A stretch of 64,000 nt of DNA from Bedellia somnulentella (lineage: Eukaryota > Arthropoda > Insecta > Lepidoptera > Bedelliidae): assembly GCA_963576735.1 (NCBI GenBank), contig OY755173.1, positions 19,624,873 through 19,688,872 on the forward strand, in the 5' to 3' direction. Of this stretch, positions 62,963 through 64,000 are shown in pieces (positions within the stretch are counted from its first letter, which is position 1; each line of letters begins with the position of its first letter). The notes beneath the pieces are model-generated. The model saw only the letters and a program-made list of their open reading frames with translations. It had not been told where the DNA came from and did not search any database. The position numbers and the translations under genes were made by a program.

Positions 62963-63285
62963 TAGCTTAGAGGGTAGAACACCACTTATCGCGGGGCGAT
63001 GATGGTTCGAATCCCTGGTCGGGCCTACACCAATTTGTTTTTTCTAAAGTTATATGTATGGTTAATGTATCATGGTTGTTACCGGTGAGGGAAAACATTG
63101 TGAGGAAACTCACTTGACTAAGTCGTACAAAAAGACGAAAAGCCTGCCCCCTTTCACGTGAGTCTGTCCAAGCAGACGTGGGTAGTCTGAACAGCAGGTG
63201 TCAATATCACGTAATGTTCAGAAGTATTTGTACCTCTGCTAACCCTTACGGGGATATACGGCGTAAATGTTTGAGTTTGAGCCGA
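62963..63285 (+). mobile_element. RepB SINE
   Basis: TATAGCTTAGAGGGTAGAAC (A box) and GATGGTTCGAATCCCTGG (consensus B box), body with small deletions, TAACCCTTACGGGGATATAC, GGCGTAAATG. Confidence 0.87.
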
Positions 63286-63349
63286 GCTGTTACCCTTAAG
63301 GGTTTGAAGAGTTAATTTTTGTACTTATCAGGTGCGATTAGTTCACCTG

Positions 63350-63395
63350 ATGACTGACTACCTCGATGGGAATCAACGGCGAGAGATAGTTAAAA
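63350..63395 (+). pseudogene. RepE trace
   Basis: GACTACCTCGATGGGAATCA followed by ACGGCGAGAG resembles the AYPNGN end. A small hairpin ATCAGGTG / CACCTGAT lies just before (63328-63351). Confidence 0.35.
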
Positions 63396-63483
63396 GTACT
63401 TTTCACGATTATAACATTATGGGGAAAATCAAAGCTTGTATCATAACTCTCATTTTATCGATCTCGCCCTGTAAATTTAATAC

Positions 63484-63702
63484 TTATACATAGATACACT
63501 CACGACAATAAATAACAAAAAGGGGTAGCCAGTGATTCAGAATTAGAATTTCTTCAGCCGCTTTTGAAAGTGAAGTAAGGTATAGATTGTAAAGTAAAGG
63601 TTGTTGGTGGTGGGACTCCTACTAAAAAGCCCCAACCACGAAGTCTCATTTTTTGTTATCCAGGGGAACAATTATTTTGGTGCTATTCTAAGCCATTAAT
63701 AG
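63484..63702 (-). mobile_element. RepA copy, diverged
   Basis: ACATAGATACACTCACGACA to GTGCTATTCTAAGCCATTAA. The centre has deletions around GGTGGGACTCCTACTAAAAA. Confidence 0.75.
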
Positions 63703-63831
63703 CCAAGCATTATATATTTTATTTTATTTTATATAGCTGAAAATATATGATATTTTATTTATTTTGCTTACTTTTCTAATAAAATAAAGTCTTATCACAA
63801 TTAATGAAATGTACAAAATATCATATCATAT

Positions 63832-64000
63832 CGCTGTGTAGTGTCGGCTTAGAATAGCACTACCCCATTTCTTCCGGTGGGTGTACGTAAGAGGCGACTA
63901 ACGGTATTGGGGCTTTTAAGGGATTTTTGGGCGATGCTGTTGGAGACCCATCACCAACAACCTTTATTTCACCATCTTTTCCCCATGCAATTTCCAAAAG
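63832..64000 (+). mobile_element. RepA copy, cut by the window end
   Basis: GCTGTGTAGTGTCGGCTTAG to CCCCATGCAATTTCCAAAAG. Consensus-like. The 3' end is outside. Confidence 0.92.

Noticed and set aside
1..64000. CRISPR array or prokaryotic island
   Set aside because: The many repeats are dispersed in both orientations without regular spacers, and the coding content is that of insect retrotransposons.

Overview
The window looks like eukaryotic, AT-rich intergenic or intronic DNA from an insect, most likely a moth or butterfly. That guess rests on the repeat families: RTE-type LINE tails and tRNA-derived SINEs of a kind I recall from Lepidoptera. I could not run a search. I see no convincing host gene, no functional rRNA or tRNA gene and no CRISPR array. 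The only long reading frames belong to retrotransposons.

Repeat families are named here for use in the entries. RepA is a ~250 bp SINE-like element with about 60 copies or pieces; its head reads TGTAGTGTCGGCTTAGAAT, its end reads AGCCGTGAGTATATG, and it has a (TATG)n tail. RepB is a ~360 bp tRNA-derived SINE with a (TTATG)n tail. RepC is a tRNA-derived SINE that mostly occurs as head-to-head foldbacks. RepD is another tRNA-derived SINE of ~235 bp. RepE is the 3' end of an RTE-like LINE, encoding a peptide that ends in AYPNGN. RepF is a ~126 bp inverted-terminal element. RepG and RepH are short shared or tailed 3' ends.

Layout. 1-9000 holds scattered RepA, RepB and RepE, a RepC palindrome (4261-4639) and a TTA-flanked foldback (6971-7088). 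9184-11599 is a 5'-truncated LINE inserted into a RepA copy. 16091-17020 is a second LINE remnant. 17000-41000 is mostly SINE and LINE debris in AT-rich sequence. 41145-43011 is a 5'-truncated LINE with an open 600-codon frame ending in a restriction-like endonuclease. 44-64 kb is the densest part: tandem and inverted RepA copies, a TTAA-flanked element (47446-47870), a ~950 bp mariner-like element with ~295 bp inverted ends (51261-52214), and most of the RepC foldbacks.

How the parts relate. RepA, RepB and RepE share the same 3' design: a CTCTG-C-ACCCC block, a small C/G hairpin, GGCGTGA or GCCGTGA, then TATG-type repeats. In RepE this block overlaps the last codons of the LINE protein. The simplest reading is that RepA and RepB are mobilised by the RepE LINE through a copied 3' recognition end. 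At least 14 RepA copies have 8-13 bp target-site duplications, as expected for target-primed reverse transcription. The most unusual structure is the RepC foldback. Five loci have two head-to-head arms; four have clear 11-13 bp duplications around the whole unit, and in all five only one arm carries the complete 3' tail.
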